The notes under the pieces: model-generated
Seen by the model: the letters and a program-made list of their open reading frames with translations, nothing else
Told to the model about the DNA's origin: nothing
Databases searched by the model: none
In this document: piece after piece, positions 1 to 8,990 of the stretch
Position numbering within the stretch: position 1 is the first letter of the stretch
Layout of the letters: every line of letters begins with the position of its first letter
Position numbers and translations under genes: made by a program
Source: CAZTWC01 sp964617105 [NCBI: uncultured Myxococcia bacterium]
Lineage (GTDB): Bacteria > CAZTWC01
Length of the DNA stretch: 18,854 bases
NCBI GenBank assembly: GCA_964617105.1
Contig: CAZTWC010000043.1
Coordinates: forward strand, 1-18,854
Reading direction: 5' to 3'

Positions 1-57
1 AATCCGGTATTGAAATCCCGGGAATTCTTTTTGTTATTAAAATTGTGCACTTTTCCA

Positions 58-84
58 TTGACTAAAAGCTCATTACATAATAAT
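58..84 (+). promoter_or_regulatory. possible sigma-70-type promoter of eno
   Basis: TTGACT at 58-63 (five of six matches to the -35 consensus) is followed after 15 bases by AATAAT at 79-84 (five of six matches to the -10 consensus). The spacer is short, and the AT-rich surroundings make chance matches likely. The rest of positions 1-122 holds no recognisable gene. Confidence 0.35.
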
Positions 85-86
85 AG

Positions 87-1412
<1,326 letters not shown>

Positions 1413-1440
1413 TGTACTTTACCTTGAAGTATCTTGAATT

Positions 1441-3549
1441 ATGACTGACTTTCTTTACCAGTTTCTGGTTAAAATCATCGCTTCCTCTGGATTAGACGGA
1501 GCCTGTCAGGTATTCTTGCAAGAAAGCAGCCGCTATTTTGGCTGTGAACAGGGTATTTTCACCTTTGCCAACCCGGCAAAAAAGATAATTGAAATCAAGG
1601 CCATTGTCGGGTTGGAACCCAATAACCATTGGACAGAGTCTGATACAGAGTCTTTCTTTGAAAAGCCTATAACTAACCTGGTGCTTCAAAAGGACAGGCC
1701 TCAATTCCTGGATCACCTTTCTCTCCAGAAACAAACCGAACCGGGAGAAACATTCTACTTTCCTGACAGTAAATCTCTACTCTCTTATCGGGAGCATCTA
1801 GATATAGGTGACGAGATTATTGTTATTTTGGAATCTAAACAGGCCCAAAAACCATCTGCTGATATCGACCTGCTCAGGTTGATGGTAAAAAATGTCATCA
1901 ACCTGCTCAAAAGCCGCAAACGCAGTGAAAAAAGAGCCAAGGAACTTTCCTGGGTTTGGGATGTAAAACGGGAAGTATCCGCCTTTGATGAAGATTTGGA
2001 TATTTCTGAAATGAGCGGACTTTTGGGAAAAATTCTCCGGTTGGCCCTCTCCCGTACGAACACCAAAAACGGGGCGATTTTAATGGTGGACGAAGAGACC
2101 AGTGATCTACTCATCTACCAGGAGGCCATAAAAGGGAGCGTGATATCAAAAAATGGGATCACCACCCGCAGATTTTACCGGCGTAAAGACCGGCCATCGG
2201 GACTCTGTTACTGGATTTTTGATAATAATAAAGCCTATATGACCCTTGATGCCACTAAAGACCCCAATTACGTGCCTCTGTTTAAAGAGATTAAATCATC
2301 CCTGGGTGTTCCAATCTCCTTTCAGGACAGATGCATCGGGGTTATAATAGTGGAATCGGTGAGGAGAAACGCTTTTGTGGAAGCTGACCGTCACCTGCTT
2401 CTGGATTTAGCTCAAAATGTAACCATGTTTGTTCGCCGGGCTCAACTTTACGAGGAGACTAAAAAGAAGGGGGTGCAACCCATTTTGATCAGGGGGCTCT
2501 CTCAGGAGTGGCAAGAGGTGGAGCGGAGGGTAGAAAAATCGGCAGCCACCAACGCTACCGTTATGCTTAGAGGCGAGAGCGGCACCGGCAAAGAACTGGT
2601 GGCTCACTCCACCCATTTTAATAGTCCCAGGAAACACAACCCTTTTGTGGTGGTCAATTGCGCCGCTATACCGGAGCAATTACTGGAAAGCACCTTCTTC
2701 GGTCACGTCAAGGGCGCCTTTACCGGCGCCACTTACGACCGGATCGGTGAATTTGAAAAAGCGGAGAAGGGAACCATTTTTTTAGATGAAATCGGTGATC
2801 TCTCGCTGCCCTTACAAGTAAAATTGCTCCGGGTACTCCAGACTGGTGAAATAATGAAAATCGGCAGTAATGAATTATCCCAGGTGGTGGATGTAAGGGT
2901 TATTGCTGCAACCAGCAGAAACCTGGAAGATATGATTAAAAAAGGATCTTTCCGAGAAGACCTTTACTACCGTCTCCATGTGGTGCCCATATTCCTACCG
3001 CCTTTGCGCAGTTACCGCGATTCCATCCCCGGTATGATCAAGTCCTTTATTGAACAAAGCAACCGGGAATATGGTAAAAAGATAATCGATATCTCCTCCG
3101 ACTCCTTAAACGCCTTGATCAACTACGATTTTCCCGGCAATGTTAGGGAGTTGAAAAATATTATCGAGCAGGCGGTTATCCTGGAAGATAATGAAAAGAT
3201 TCAAATAAATATCCTACCCCAGCATATCTCTGCCCCTATAAAAGAAGCGCTGAAAAAATCGGGGCTAGATACTATAGATAATGACAATTTAGCTTCCAAT
3301 ACTGGGAAGTCAGATATTTTAAACCATATAGATATTTTTCAGGATGATTACAAGTCGCTGCGGCAACATTATCTGCAAAATTTTGAACGGCAATATTTGG
3401 AACAACTTCTGGCTGAGTATGATGGGAACATGGCCAAAGCAGCAGCCATGGCCGGCATAAACCGGGTCAACTTATACAAACTGGCTAAAAAACATAACCT
3501 GAATCCAGACAATTTTAGGAAGGAACATGGCCAGGAAAATAGCCCGTAA
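1441..3549 (+). CDS. sigma-54-dependent transcriptional activator, GAF-GAF-AAA+-Fis HTH
   Basis: An enhancer-binding protein that would use ATP hydrolysis to open promoters held by sigma-54 RNA polymerase. Residues about 10-140 look like a GAF-type sensory domain, residues about 140-185 are helical and charged, and residues about 190-335 form a second, clearer GAF-like domain (pattern SSLGVPISF...GVIIVES). The AAA+ module follows: Walker A GESGTGKE at 378-385, the sigma-54 contact loop GAFTGA at 425-430, Walker B TIFLDE at 445-450, and [10 protein letters not shown] near 565. A C-terminal Fis-type helix-turn-helix lies at about 664-690 ([22 protein letters not shown]). There is no receiver domain, so it resembles NifA/FhlA-type activators sensing a small molecule rather than a phosphorelay partner. 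The usual ESELFGHEKGAFTGA segment reads [15 protein letters not shown], a mild deviation. The start at 1441 has only a weak ribosome binding site, consistent with coupling to eno just upstream. The ligand is unknown. Confidence 0.93.
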   Translation: MTDFLYQFLVKIIASSGLDGACQVFLQESSRYFGCEQGIFTFANPAKKIIEIKAIVGLEPNNHWTESDTESFFEKPITNLVLQKDRPQFLDHLSLQKQTEPGETFYFPDSKSLLSYREHLDIGDEIIVILESKQAQKPSADIDLLRLMVKNVINLLKSRKRSEKRAKELSWVWDVKREVSAFDEDLDISEMSGLLGKILRLALSRTNTKNGAILMVDEETSDLLIYQEAIKGSVISKNGITTRRFYRRKDRPSGLCYWIFDNNKAYMTLDATKDPNYVPLFKEIKSSLGVPISFQDRCIGVIIVESVRRNAFVEADRHLLLDLAQNVTMFVRRAQLYEETKKKGVQPILIRGLSQEWQEVERRVEKSAATNATVMLRGESGTGKELVAHSTHFNSPRKHNPFVVVNCAAIPEQLLESTFFGHVKGAFTGATYDRIGEFEKAEKGTIFLDEIGDLSLPLQVKLLRVLQTGEIMKIGSNELSQVVDVRVIAATSRNLEDMIKKGSFREDLYYRLHVVPIFLPPLRSYRDSIPGMIKSFIEQSNREYGKKIIDISSDSLNALINYDFPGNVRELKNIIEQAVILEDNEKIQINILPQHISAPIKEALKKSGLDTIDNDNLASNTGKSDILNHIDIFQDDYKSLRQHYLQNFERQYLEQLLAEYDGNMAKAAAMAGINRVNLYKLAKKHNLNPDNFRKEHGQENSP

Positions 3550-3572
3550 GTAAGCCTGAGGTATGACTAATA

Positions 3573-4430
3573 TTATCCGTCACTATTGGAGGAAAAACTA
3601 CTCTCCACTTCGGCTAACAAATATTTAGTCTTAACCAAATCAACCGTCTGAGCCATCTCCACCACCGAATCCACCTGACGCTGGAACTCTTCTATATCTG
3701 CTTTAGGTTTGGAATTATACTCCATTATTGTGCGCAAAGCATCAGTAGCCACGATTCGGTATTTCTTGCGGTAATGGTGCCTGGAAATAAAAGAGACCAT
3801 CCCTACACACCAGTTATATTGCTTTAGAAAGAGATCGTTTAGGGAAAACCGGCCATCACCAAGGTTAAGGGGACAGCCCTCAGTATCGTTCTTGGTCTTT
3901 AGCACTTTCAAATTAAGTTGGAATTTGAGAGCATTCACAGAAATTAAAGGCAGAGAATACCCCAAGGCTTGATACACGCCGGTCAATACCTGGCTCTCCT
4001 GGACCGATAATTTTCCCCCTAACGTAGAAAGCCTGGTAATGATGCGCCGGTAATTGTCAAAAAAATCGGCAAACTTTTGATAGGATTTGGCTAGAGCCTG
4101 AACATCGATTTGCTTTTTATGCTTTTGGGAAAGGGGCGGCAATATCAGGTTGTGGGCAAAAATTATACTTTCTAATAATAGTTGATTTCTAAATCCTTGA
4201 TCAAAGAGGTTGAAAATAGTTATGATTTGGTTAAAATGGTCAGTGGCGACTTTAGCGTCAATTTGGGAAGGTGGCGTTATCAGGATATCGATATAACAGT
4301 CCAAAATAACTTGCAGCAGTTGACATAGAGATTCCAAAAGCGGAGTTACTTGCTCAGGAGTCGGATACTCTTCAGTTGGAATTTTTTCAACTGCAATAGA
4401 TATTTGTTCTGCTAGTTCTGTTTGGATCAT
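3573..4430 (-). CDS. uncharacterised helical protein, 285 residues
   Basis: I do not recognise this protein. It has no signal peptide, membrane segment or familiar catalytic motif; it is rich in Leu, Gln and Asp, looks almost entirely alpha-helical, and ends in a Ser-rich tail (SSFSSNSDG). Two in-frame ATGs lie at 4436 and 4430 (read leftward). AAGGG lies one base from the first and seven bases from the second, so 4430 is the more likely start. It converges with the sigma-54 activator (23-base gap, no obvious terminator) and is divergent from the symporter gene, whose start is about 50 bases away, so the two could share a control region. A regulatory or adaptor role is possible but nothing in the sequence shows it. 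Confidence 0.75.
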   Translation of the reverse strand: MIQTELAEQISIAVEKIPTEEYPTPEQVTPLLESLCQLLQVILDCYIDILITPPSQIDAKVATDHFNQIITIFNLFDQGFRNQLLLESIIFAHNLILPPLSQKHKKQIDVQALAKSYQKFADFFDNYRRIITRLSTLGGKLSVQESQVLTGVYQALGYSLPLISVNALKFQLNLKVLKTKNDTEGCPLNLGDGRFSLNDLFLKQYNWCVGMVSFISRHHYRKKYRIVATDALRTIMEYNSKPKADIEEFQRQVDSVVEMAQTVDLVKTKYLLAEVESSFSSNSDG

Positions 4431-4483
4431 GTTCATGCCCTTAAAGTAATATCAAAATAACTTTTTTGTCCAGAGTAAAAATA

Positions 4484-5761
4484 ATGCGATTATTTAAAAT
4501 CAAACTACATTGGCAAATCCTGGTCGCCCTGTTGGTTGGAATAGTAGCCGGGCTGATTACCGGAAAAGACACTACCATTGGCCAGATCAACCTTTACAGC
4601 CTATATAATTTTTTAGGTGATCTGTTCTTAAGAGCCTTAAAAATGTTAATAGTTCCTCTAATTACTTCTTCCATCATTACCGGTGTTGCTGGCGCTGGCC
4701 AGGGGCGCTCCCTTGGCAGGATGGGGTTGAAAACCCTTTTTTACTATATGGCCTCTAGCCTGGCCGCCATATTAACCGGACTATTTATGGTCAACCTGGT
4801 AAATCCGGGACTTTCAAATGGTAAACCGGTTAAAAAACTGTTGGGACTTACCGCTGATACCGGGGAATTGGTAGAAGAGTTGGGAAAACGTTCCACCTCA
4901 GATTTGGTGGATATCCTGCTGCGCCTTATCCCTGAAAACCCGCTGTCAGCGGCAGCAGAAGGACAAATATTACCTTTGATATTCTTTTGTCTCCTGGTTG
5001 GTATTTTCATCAATCAATTAAAGGAGGATAGCAGTGTATCGGTGGTGGAGCAATTTTGGCAGGGTCTTTTTAAGATTATGATGAAACTTACTTCCCTGGT
5101 AATGCTTTTTGCTCCGCTGGGGGTGTTCGGCTTAATCGCTAGAACCACAGCCGCCGCCGGGTTAGATGTTTTCCGGCCCCTGGCTTTTTATGTTGTTACG
5201 GTTTTTTCATCACTACTTATCCATGCATTTATAAGTTTACCTTTATTATTATATGTAATAGGTCGTATCAATCCGATAAAATATTTTCGTGCCCTGCTAC
5301 CAGCGCTTTTAACCGCCTTTTCCACCAGTTCCTCCTCCGCAACCCTGCCGGTAACCATGGATTGCCTGCAAAAGGGAGCCGGAGTATCCAGGCGGGTTTC
5401 CTCCTTTGTTCTTCCTCTAGGAGCCACAGTCAACATGGATGGAACCGCTCTGTATGAATGTGTGGCTGCTATGTTCATCGCCCAGGCTTATGGAGTTGAA
5501 CTTGGTCCTCTGCAGCAAGGTGTAGTGGTTCTGACCGCTCTTTTGGCCTCCATTGGAGCCGCCGGCATCCCTTCCGCCGGACTGGTGATGCTATCCATAG
5601 TCCTTAATGCGGCCGGCCTTCCATTGGAAGGGGTGGGATTGATATTGGCGGTTGACCGTATACTGGATATGTTCCGGACCTCGGTTAATGTCTGGAGCGA
5701 TGCCAGTTGTAGCGCTGTGGTAGCCAGAAGTGAAGGTGAAAAATTAGAGAAAGTAAAATGA
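4484..5761 (+). CDS. dicarboxylate/amino acid:cation symporter (DAACS family, GltP/DctA-like)
   Basis: Inner-membrane transporter coupling uptake of an acidic amino acid or C4-dicarboxylate to Na+ or H+. The 425 residues are mostly hydrophobic, with about eight membrane segments and two re-entrant hairpins expected for the family. Key motifs are present: SSSSATLP at 282-289 (hairpin 1 tip), NMDGT at 317-321, AAGIPSAG (hairpin 2), and the last helix with D391, D395, R398, T399, N402 and D406. These correspond, with an offset of one, to GltPh D390, D394, R397, T398, N401 and D405. The Arg at 398 is the residue that binds the side-chain carboxylate, favouring an acidic substrate such as glutamate, aspartate, succinate or malate. 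An in-frame TTG at 4466 would add six residues; the ATG at 4484 gives the usual N-terminus MRLFKIKLHWQI. The ribosome binding site is weak for either. Confidence 0.94.
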   Translation: MRLFKIKLHWQILVALLVGIVAGLITGKDTTIGQINLYSLYNFLGDLFLRALKMLIVPLITSSIITGVAGAGQGRSLGRMGLKTLFYYMASSLAAILTGLFMVNLVNPGLSNGKPVKKLLGLTADTGELVEELGKRSTSDLVDILLRLIPENPLSAAAEGQILPLIFFCLLVGIFINQLKEDSSVSVVEQFWQGLFKIMMKLTSLVMLFAPLGVFGLIARTTAAAGLDVFRPLAFYVVTVFSSLLIHAFISLPLLLYVIGRINPIKYFRALLPALLTAFSTSSSSATLPVTMDCLQKGAGVSRRVSSFVLPLGATVNMDGTALYECVAAMFIAQAYGVELGPLQQGVVVLTALLASIGAAGIPSAGLVMLSIVLNAAGLPLEGVGLILAVDRILDMFRTSVNVWSDASCSAVVARSEGEKLEKVK

Positions 5762-5806
5762 AGCCTAGTTGTTTCACCCAATCCCGCCCGGGAACTAACT
5801 AAAGTG

Positions 5807-5836
5807 TTGACATCGAACCTTATTTTGCATTAGATT
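5807..5836 (+). promoter_or_regulatory. sigma-70-type promoter of the cysteine-rich lipoprotein gene
   Basis: A perfect -35 hexamer TTGACA at 5807-5812 is followed after 18 bases by TAGATT at 5831-5836 (four of six matches). It lies in the 121-base gap between the symporter gene and the lipoprotein gene, giving a leader of about 40 bases before the ATG at 5883. Confidence 0.55.
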
Positions 5837-5882
5837 AATAGTTCTATATAGATTTCGACTTCTCTAACTTTTAGGAGTACAA

Positions 5883-8800
5883 ATGTTATTTAATAAAAAT
5901 CTGACCGCTAATTCCTTAATTTTATTATTAACTCTTACGCTATTTTTCGCTTTTGGCTGCGGTGAAGAAAGCCCTTCCGGAACCGATTCTGGCACTTGCG
6001 AAGCAGATGCCGACTGCGTCAGCGGAAAATTTTGCCAACAGGGTAGTTGTAAGGATAAGCCGGTGGGTTACTGCAGCAAGCCCTCTGATTGTCCGGCCGG
6101 TCAATTATGTGAGAATAGTATTTGTAAATCTCAGACCGGAAAACAATGCAACACCGATGCTGACTGTACCGGTGAAGAAAAACCCGGATGCAATCTTATG
6201 AGCAGGCGTTGCGAATTGGAGTGCTCCAATGACACCCACTGCCCAAACGGTACCTGCGATCGTTATGCTCACAAATGTGTGGGCAAACAAAAAGAGTGCA
6301 CCAAAGATGGAGATTGCTCAACCAAAACAAACAAGGGGTGCAACCTGCTCACCAATAGTTGTGAATGGCAATGCACAATTGATGCTCACTGTCCCAGTGG
6401 TTTATGTGATATCTATTCCCATAAGTGTACTACTGGTATGGAATGCAATAACGATGCCGATTGTGCGGGCGCTCTTAAAAAGGGATGTAATACGGTCACC
6501 AAAAAATGCGAGTGGGGCTGTGCCAGCGATGCTCATTGCCCTAACAGTTCATGTGATTTGACCAAACATACCTGCAAGCCCATTGTTAAAGACTGCCAAT
6601 CAGACCTGGACTGTGCCTCAGAGATCAACAAGGGATGCAATACGGTCACTAAAAGATGTGAATGGTCCTGCACCCAGGACAGCCAATGTACCAATGGTAT
6701 CTGTGATTTGAACACCCACATCTGTATAAGTGTTGGCAGTGGTTGTGCTGGATGTAAAAGCGATGAATTTTGTTTTGGCAATCAAAAATGTATTAAAAAA
6801 TTTATGGAATGCCAAAAAGATCTGGATTGCGGTAAAGATCAAAAATGTATCTCTATTGGTGCAAAAAATTCCTGCCTTGACATCTGCGATCCAGCCAAAA
6901 ACGTATCAACCACCGACAATCACAATAACGATTGCTGGGTCGGATACGGAGAATGCACTCCCTTAAGTAATGACCAAACCACAGGTGTTTGCCAGTTGCC
7001 CAGAGAAAATAATCGCAACTTAAACGAGACTTGCAGTCAAAATGATCCAGAAAAAGAGGATTTTCACGACTGCCAGTCCACCGATTTGATCTGTGTAGGT
7101 ATCAGCCAGTATAGCTCTTTGGCCTACTGCTGGAAATCATGCGACCCAACAAAAAATGATAGTTCAGACTTAAATCCTGCCTGTAGCAACAACAAAGGAA
7201 AATGTATTAAATTGCAGGATGGTGGCGGCGTTTGCGAGCCGGAAAGAGAGAAAAAGCGGCTGGAAGGAGAAACCTGTTTACAGGGATTCGACAATGTTAA
7301 ACCAGAATATCATGACTGCCAATCTACTCTTACCTGTCTGGAAGGCAAAAAAATATGCGCCAAACCAAGAACCAATACCCAAACCCTGGGTGCCAAATGC
7401 GAAACCGAAAATGTAGGCCAACCAGACTACAACAGTTGTGCAGCCGGGAATAATTGCTATAAAAACAAATGTTTCAAATCATGTAATCCTGCCAGTCCAG
7501 CCTGCGGCAATGAGGAGACTTGTATGAAAACCTCTGTTGCCACCCCCAATGATGGAATATGCCACCCCATTCAATTACTGGAATGTGAACGAGAAAAAGA
7601 TGCAAATGACCAAGACGATCCAAGCAAACATAATTGTCCTACCGATTTTTTCTGTTTTAAGTTTAACATATATTACCGCTGTGTGAAACCATGTGATCCA
7701 TCTGCCACGACATCCACTTGCGACCCCAACTACACCTGCCGTAAATTTGACCTTAACGATGCCACCAAAGGATACTGCATCCCCGACCGCCAGAAACTCA
7801 ATAAAAAAGGTGATGTTTGCTACTATTCCGATCCCACAAAAACTAACTACCATGGTTGCCAAGCCGGTCTGGATTGTGATATTGAAAATTTCACATGCAC
7901 GGATGCTTTTCCAAAAACCCAAACTGCCGGCCAGGAATGTGAAACCAACAACAAAGGATGCCAGGCGGGGTTGACCTGCCTCTACAACAAAGGCGGAGAA
8001 CAAAAAGTCTGTGCCACATCCTGCAGCCCCTTTCAAACGGGTCAATGTCAGGCTGGAGAATTATGTATCTCCACCCAGGAAAAGAAATACTACTGGGACG
8101 GTGGCTGCTTTCAGGAAAGAAAAGAAGAGTTGGCAGAAGGAGCGGAGTGCTATTGTCAGGACACCACTCAAAGTTGTTACAACGAATGCACCTCCCCTCT
8201 AAAATGCTACACCTATATTAGCGACTATAAAGTCTGTGCAAAAGAGTGTGCAAAAGATGAAGACTGCCCGGATACCAGCCAGTATTGTGAAACCTACTTT
8301 GAAACCTGTTTGAAAAAATCAACCAATACTCAACAGGCTGGATACCAATGTTTTCAATCAGACCCTAGAAAAGATTCGTATAACGACTGCGATGAAACCA
8401 AAGCGACTTGTTTAAATCTGGGAGACATGTTTCTTCCCGATTACTGGTGCCTGGGAAAATGTGATCTAAAAACACCAAATTGTGACCAGGATTATGATTG
8501 CCGCCAGGTCGATTCAGAGACCCAATGCACCAAAGACGAAGATTGCACTGAATCAGGATTTTACTGTATGAATGGAATCTGCGCCATGGGTGTCTGCCTA
8601 AAACTCAGAAAAGAAACCCGCGATATGTTCGAAGAGTGTGGTGCTGGTGATCCCAAAATTCCATCTTACCATGGATGCAAAGGCACCGACCTGCTCTGCG
8701 TGGGCGGTGGTGCAAAGAATTATTGCCTGACAAAATGCGACACCAATGCGCCCCAATGCAGCCAGGGATTTAGTTGTATGCCTCTTTCTGACGGCACTGA

Positions 8801-8894
8801 CGGTATCTGCGCCATGGATTGCACGCAACTTTCAGAATGTACCGCACACGGAACAGAGTGCACTACTATTGGTGATAAAAAGGTCTGTTTATAG
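5883..8894 (+). CDS. giant cysteine-rich repeat lipoprotein
   Basis: A predicted envelope lipoprotein of 1003 residues. The N-terminus has a basic/polar start, a Leu/Ile/Phe-rich hydrophobic stretch (about residues 11-24) and a lipobox-like AFGC with Cys26 as the expected lipidation site; the residue after it is Gly, which would permit outer-membrane sorting under the E. coli rule. The mature part contains about 125 cysteines and no other recognised domain. Residues about 39-85 hold two short C-x(5)-DC-type units; residues 89-285 hold four tandem units of about 50 residues with eight cysteines each; residues about 331-980 hold looser units built around DP-x-YH-x-C and CDP motifs. The protein is very likely secreted and cross-linked by disulfides. 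AGGAG at 5873-5877, five bases before the ATG, fixes the start. Repeats of the type C-x(3-5)-DC are common in Myxococcota and Bradymonadota surface proteins. Adhesion, metal binding or matrix roles are possible, but function is unknown. Confidence 0.9.
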   Translation: MLFNKNLTANSLILLLTLTLFFAFGCGEESPSGTDSGTCEADADCVSGKFCQQGSCKDKPVGYCSKPSDCPAGQLCENSICKSQTGKQCNTDADCTGEEKPGCNLMSRRCELECSNDTHCPNGTCDRYAHKCVGKQKECTKDGDCSTKTNKGCNLLTNSCEWQCTIDAHCPSGLCDIYSHKCTTGMECNNDADCAGALKKGCNTVTKKCEWGCASDAHCPNSSCDLTKHTCKPIVKDCQSDLDCASEINKGCNTVTKRCEWSCTQDSQCTNGICDLNTHICISVGSGCAGCKSDEFCFGNQKCIKKFMECQKDLDCGKDQKCISIGAKNSCLDICDPAKNVSTTDNHNNDCWVGYGECTPLSNDQTTGVCQLPRENNRNLNETCSQNDPEKEDFHDCQSTDLICVGISQYSSLAYCWKSCDPTKNDSSDLNPACSNNKGKCIKLQDGGGVCEPEREKKRLEGETCLQGFDNVKPEYHDCQSTLTCLEGKKICAKPRTNTQTLGAKCETENVGQPDYNSCAAGNNCYKNKCFKSCNPASPACGNEETCMKTSVATPNDGICHPIQLLECEREKDANDQDDPSKHNCPTDFFCFKFNIYYRCVKPCDPSATTSTCDPNYTCRKFDLNDATKGYCIPDRQKLNKKGDVCYYSDPTKTNYHGCQAGLDCDIENFTCTDAFPKTQTAGQECETNNKGCQAGLTCLYNKGGEQKVCATSCSPFQTGQCQAGELCISTQEKKYYWDGGCFQERKEELAEGAECYCQDTTQSCYNECTSPLKCYTYISDYKVCAKECAKDEDCPDTSQYCETYFETCLKKSTNTQQAGYQCFQSDPRKDSYNDCDETKATCLNLGDMFLPDYWCLGKCDLKTPNCDQDYDCRQVDSETQCTKDEDCTESGFYCMNGICAMGVCLKLRKETRDMFEECGAGDPKIPSYHGCKGTDLLCVGGGAKNYCLTKCDTNAPQCSQGFSCMPLSDGTDGICAMDCTQLSECTAHGTECTTIGDKKVCL
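6147..6740 (+). repeat. four tandem ~50-residue, eight-cysteine repeats
   Basis: Units start at 6147, 6297, 6444 and 6594, i.e. spacings of 150, 147 and 150 bases. Each follows the pattern CxxDxDC, then KGCN (PGCN in the first), a Cys four to six residues on, then [QWGSE]C, a Cys after SDAHC/TDSQC-type text, a Cys after PNG/PSG, and DxxxHxC. Units 3 and 4 are the most similar: AGGGATG-AATACGGTCAC is shared at 6481 and 6631. This indicates amplification by in-frame duplication within the gene. Confidence 0.9.
6873..8811 (+). repeat. second class of degenerate cysteine modules
   Basis: The C-terminal two thirds of the lipoprotein repeats a looser module of roughly 60-100 residues: a Cys followed by DP-x(3-6)-[YF][HN]-x-C (for example DPEKEDFHDC, DPTKTNYHGC, DPRKDSYNDC, DPKIPSYHGC), then a xxLxC step, a pair resembling KSCDP/KPCDP/GKCDL, and an exit resembling DGxxGxCxPxR. 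About eight copies are recognisable, several incomplete. They differ clearly from the eight-cysteine units upstream. Confidence 0.7.
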
Positions 8895-8930
8895 GAGAAT
8901 TACCGGACGGTAACTAGTTTTAAGCCAAAA

Positions 8931-8972
8931 AAATAGCCCCGCTACTTTTAATTAAGAGTAACGGGGCTATTT
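8931..8972. terminator. strong bidirectional rho-independent terminator
   Basis: Perfect arms AAATAGCCCCG (8931-8941) and CGGGGCTATTT (8962-8972) are extended inward by further pairing with one C-A mismatch and one G-T wobble around a four-base loop, AATT. The A-rich left flank and T-rich right flank supply a U tract in either direction. It lies between the convergent lipoprotein and acyltransferase/hydrolase genes and would end both transcripts. Confidence 0.9.
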
Positions 8973-8990
8973 AATTAATAAACTTGATTA

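Noticed and set aside
5770-5800. GC-rich TCCCG-CC-CGGGA after the symporter gene as a terminator
   Set aside because: The loop would be only two bases and no T tract follows, so a stable terminator is unlikely.
5988-6002. TGGCACTTGC as a sigma-54 promoter core
   Set aside because: The spacing between the GG and GC elements is too short, and it lies inside a coding region.
6147-6740. Regular 150-base repeats considered as a CRISPR-like or other non-coding array
   Set aside because: The periodicity is in frame, follows cysteine codons and lies wholly within one gene; there are no short identical repeats with unique spacers.
7575-8045. 156-codon open frame on the minus strand inside the cysteine-rich gene
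   Set aside because: It looks hydrophobic but is antisense to cysteine repeats whose codons read as Ala, Val, Phe and Gly in reverse; there is no ribosome binding site or family motif.
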